The notes under the pieces are model-generated. The model did no database searches. It saw only the letters and a program-made list of their open reading frames with translations, and had not been told where the DNA came from. The translations under genes were made by a program, and so were the position numbers. DNA of 64,000 nt from Lamellibrachia satsuma. Taxonomy: Eukaryota; Annelida; Polychaeta; Sabellida; Siboglinidae. Positions 61,113 through 64,000 of the stretch are shown here, piece after piece. Location of the stretch: assembly GCA_033239005.1 (NCBI GenBank), contig BSQZ01000028.1:2857501-2921500 (forward strand). Reading direction: 5' to 3'. The stretch's first letter is position 1, and the number at the start of each line of letters is the position of its first letter.

Positions 61113-61335
61113 ATGGATGCATGCATGCATGCACGTATGTATGAATGTATGTATATGTGTGTGTATGTATGTAAATGTACATACATATAATGTACTAATT
61201 GTGTGATTTACCTGTCTGTACAATTATAGTAATTACTCCTTTAAAACCTTTCACTTTTATTCTATTCTATGTACTTTGCTTAATAAGTTGTTTGCACGAT
61301 TTGTTTGAATAAAAGCTTTTGATTTGATCTCCCAC
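61113..61335 (+). mobile_element. Probable LINE 3' UTR and tail
   Basis: After a short ATGC/TATG microsatellite (61113-61190), a T-rich stretch leads to TTTGAATAAAAGCTTTTGAT (61301-61320). It resembles a LINE 3' end with a polyadenylation signal. Its placement right after the LINE-derived array suggests the LINE extends from about 57090 to 61330. Confidence 0.5.
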
Positions 61336-61579
61336 TTTTAGAACAAATTCTGAGAAAATGACTAGTGTGATATTCTTGAGTGTAGGTTAGATTTTGCTAA
61401 CTGTTACTTTTAGGTGCACAGCCCAAAAACCATAACCATAATGTCTAGTGAAACTATTTACATACATCTCTTAGGAAGTACTTTTAATTTTGCAACTATT
61501 CCTGCCCCACATCACAGTTTATCATTTAAATTTTACCTTACATATACTGTAATTGTAACATTTATGGAAGAAACAACAG

Positions 61580-61800
61580 CCACACACCCCACCTGATCTC
61601 CCTAACATGGACCCACTGTGTCTACACACACCCCATCAGATCTCCCTAACATGGACCCACTGTGTCTACACACACCCCATCTGATCTCCCTAACATGGAC
61701 CCACTGTGTCTACACACACCCCATCAGATCTCCCTAACATGGACCCACTGCCACACCCCTCTTCAGATCTCCCTAACATGGACCCACTGTGTCTACACTA
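61580..61800. repeat. 44-bp minisatellite, about 5 copies
   Basis: The unit is CACACCCCATCAGATCTCCC, then TAACATGGACCCACTGTG, then TCTACA. One unit is shortened near 61745. Confidence 0.95.
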
Positions 61801-62314
61801 ACTTCATGCCCTGTACATATTTAGCCTAGCGTTGAAATACCTCTATATGTAGCCATGCATCCATGTAACTCCTCAAGCCACGCTTCTCAAGTTCCCCGCT
61901 CGTGACTGTGTTGTATCATTACTGTGCCATATTAGTCATGTTCCCACAGTAAAAGCCTCTCTTCTACTCTGACACTGTTGCCTATTGCATGTCTGCAGGC
62001 TTTTTACAGGTGTTGAATACTAAATCCAGGATTGCATCTACCTTGCCAGTGAAAGAACCCACTCAACCGCATACTGTCTGCAGTGGAGCATGCAGAAGAG
62101 GTCTAGCTATGTGAAAACAACAAAAAACTCATGGTGTGTACAAAGCCCCAACCCACTCAACTGGGGTAGTCTAGTCGTGACATCAGTTATTCAGCCGGGA
62201 GATCTTACTGTAAATGAGTTCCTTTCTAACATAGTGTTTTGTTGACGGCGTGGTTCACGCTACTTGCTTTTCATAAGAATCCGATCTATGCCAGCAAGTT
62301 GCACTGCTTTTGCT
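61801..62314. other. Flank, nothing recognised
   Basis: Unique-looking sequence between two satellites with no coding signal. Confidence 0.4.
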
Positions 62315-62640
62315 ACTAGGGCAACTCTCAGGACAGGATGTCCATTGATAGGACAAGTCTCAGGACAGGATGTCTGTTGATAGGACAAGTCTCAGGACAG
62401 GATGTATGTTCATAGGAAAAGTGTCAGGACTGGATGTCTACTGGTAGGACAAGTCTCGTGACAGGATGTCTACTGGTAGGACAAGTCTTGGAACAGGATG
62501 TCTACTGTTAGAACAAGTCTCGTGACAGGATGTCTACTGGTAGGACAAATCTTGGAACAGGATGTCTACTGGTAGAACAAGTCTCAGGACAGTATATGTG
62601 TTTTGGTAGGTGAAATGCCAGGACAGGATGTATGCTGTCA
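62315..62640. repeat. 32-bp minisatellite, about 9 copies
   Basis: Units of AGGACAAGTCTCAGGACAGG followed by ATGTCTACTGGT, with TCTTGGAACAGG and TCTCGTGACAGG variants alternating in the middle (62440-62560), a two-unit pattern. Confidence 0.94.
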
Positions 62641-63295
62641 GGGTGGGTCATTAGGTGTAGTCCACTGGTACCAGGATGGATTGTCTGTAAATTTTTTTGT
62701 TTTTCAGTATGGATTTGAAACACAATTAACAGGAGCTAAAAAGACCCCCAACCATACTCCGGACACCCACAACTGTAACCTAACTTCAATAACTAACTGA
62801 CCAACCAATCCCTAAACGAGGAGGTTACTTATGTAGCGAGGCCATCAATCCACTTCATTGGGCAGTTTATAAGTTGTCAGCACGTAAGTAATTCTGGCCC
62901 AAACATTGCTAATGGCACATGATGTCTGGAGCCACAATGTCATCTAATCAGGCAATAAAGTATTTACCAAAATTAAAACTACAGTGTACATGTACTGTAC
63001 CAAGTTCAGAACCTCCATTTTTAATGATTAATCTGTGTTAGACATCAGTGATGTAATTTAACAACACACACACTACACCCACTAATTATAGAAATAAAAT
63101 GCAACAGCTTAGAATAAAGACTTCACTGTGACTAAAGGTCAGATATACATTTAATGACATTAGATATGGGTCAAGTTGACACCGATATCACTAAGTGGTA
63201 ACAAGTGACAAAACATTTTGATAACATATCACCTTGTAAATATTGACACTACAATCTGAAGATGATAAAGACGGAATCAGCCACTGATCCAGTAC
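62641..63295. other. Flank, nothing recognised
   Basis: AT-rich sequence with no coding exon, RNA gene or repeat family that I recognise. Confidence 0.4.
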
Positions 63296-63424
63296 AATAT
63301 ATTTACTTGTCAAGTACAAAATATGTACTTGTAGAGTATAAAATATGTACTTGCCGAGTACAAAATATTTACTTGTCAAGTACAAAATATGTACTTGTAG
63401 AATACAAAATATTTACTTATCAAA
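63296..63424. repeat. 22-bp array, about 6 copies
   Basis: Units of AATAT(A/G)T(T/A)TACTTGT with (C)(A)AGTACAA and TAGAGTATAA variants in rough alternation. Confidence 0.9.
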
Positions 63425-63499
63425 CCAGCTTGAAGAAAGCTGTATGCACGACGTATTCTGACATTTCACAAATTTATAATTACACAGCGAACAGACCAC

Positions 63500-64000
63500 T
63501 GTGTATTTAGGTGGGATAGATGTTTTTGTAAGTATTTTCATCATTTACTGAGCATAAGGTTTATGTGTATTTAGGTGGGATAGATGTTTTTGTAAGTATT
63601 ATTATTACTTACTGAGCATAAGGTTTCTGTGTATTTAGGTGGGATAGATGTTTTTGTAAGTATTATCATAATTTACTGAGCATAAGGTTTCTGTGTATTT
63701 AGGTGGGATAGATGTTTTTGTAAGTATTATTATTACTTACTGAGCATAAGGTTTCTGTGTACTTAGGTGGGATAGATGTTTTTGTAAGTATTATCATCAT
63801 TTACTGAGCATAACGTTTCTGTGGGATAGATGTTTTTGTATGTATTATTATTACTTACTGAGCATAAAGTTTCTGAGTATTTAGGTGGGATAGATGTTTT
63901 TGTAAGTATTATTATTACTTACTGAGCATAAAGTTTCTGAGTATTTAGGTGGGATAGATGGTTTTGTAAGTATTATTATTACTTACTGAGCATAAGGTTT
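63500..64000. repeat. 64-bp satellite, about 8 copies, runs off the right edge
   Basis: The unit begins GTGTATTTAGGTGGGATAGA, passes TGTTTTTGTAAGTATTATTA and ends TTACTGAGCATAAGGTTTCT. Units alternate between ATTATTACTTACTG and ATCAT(C/A)ATTTACTG, so a dimeric pattern exists. The array continues past position 64000. Confidence 0.95.

Noticed and set aside
60561..61223. Roughly 200-codon frames with MHNAMTIQRH-like repeats
   Set aside because: By-product of the 45-bp LINE-derived array; not a repeat protein gene.

Overview
The window is animal nuclear DNA. It has spliced genes with GT/AG introns, CR1/jockey-like LINE remnants, a tRNA-derived SINE family, an LTR element, DNA transposons and about thirty tandem-repeat arrays. 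No bacterial or viral gene organisation is visible. The clade cannot be fixed from sequence alone; the repeat types and divergent gene family members suggest an aquatic invertebrate or early-branching chordate (inference).

Two convergent genes are supported. On the + strand at the left edge are the last two coding exons (3399-3464, 4493-4681) of a glutaredoxin-domain, cysteine-rich protein related to GRXCR1/GRXCR2; the rest lies to the left. On the - strand, nine coding exons between 54626 and 22260 join without a frame break into at least 1013 codons. They encode a homologue of CRACD (KIAA1211, DUF4592), a regulator of actin capping protein. Its exons are 54395-54626, 53481-53637, 52761-52869, 39461-39541, 33697-33762, 30241-30295, 25617-25753, 24738-24846 and 22260-24352. 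All donors are GT and all acceptors AG, and the splice phases agree at every junction. The C-terminal exon is uncertain; a weak candidate is at 20221-20280. Both families are linked to actin-rich structures in vertebrates.

Region by region. 1-4.7 kb: GRXCR-like gene end, one SINE and a 24-bp minisatellite close to a splice acceptor. 4.7-22 kb: space between the genes, with a second SINE, a 2.2-kb hAT-like non-autonomous element (7364-9565), a roughly 900-bp CA tract just beyond it, dispersed repeats, LINE fragments, a foldback element and many minisatellites. 22-54.6 kb: CRACD-like gene, whose introns carry a long perfect-looking hairpin (25337-25566), a third SINE, pyrimidine-rich satellite, a 2.3-kb TIR element with its own terminal exon (34625-36932), several minisatellites and a young 5.8-kb LTR element with 1027-bp LTRs and no pol (43415-49198), plus an 86-bp satellite with higher-order structure. 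54.6-64 kb: upstream flank with minisatellites and a LINE (about 57.1-61.3 kb) that is split by a hAT-like MITE and whose ORF has expanded into a 1.9-kb tandem array.

Most long open frames in the window are by-products of tandem repeats with periods divisible by three, or lacking stops, and are not genes.
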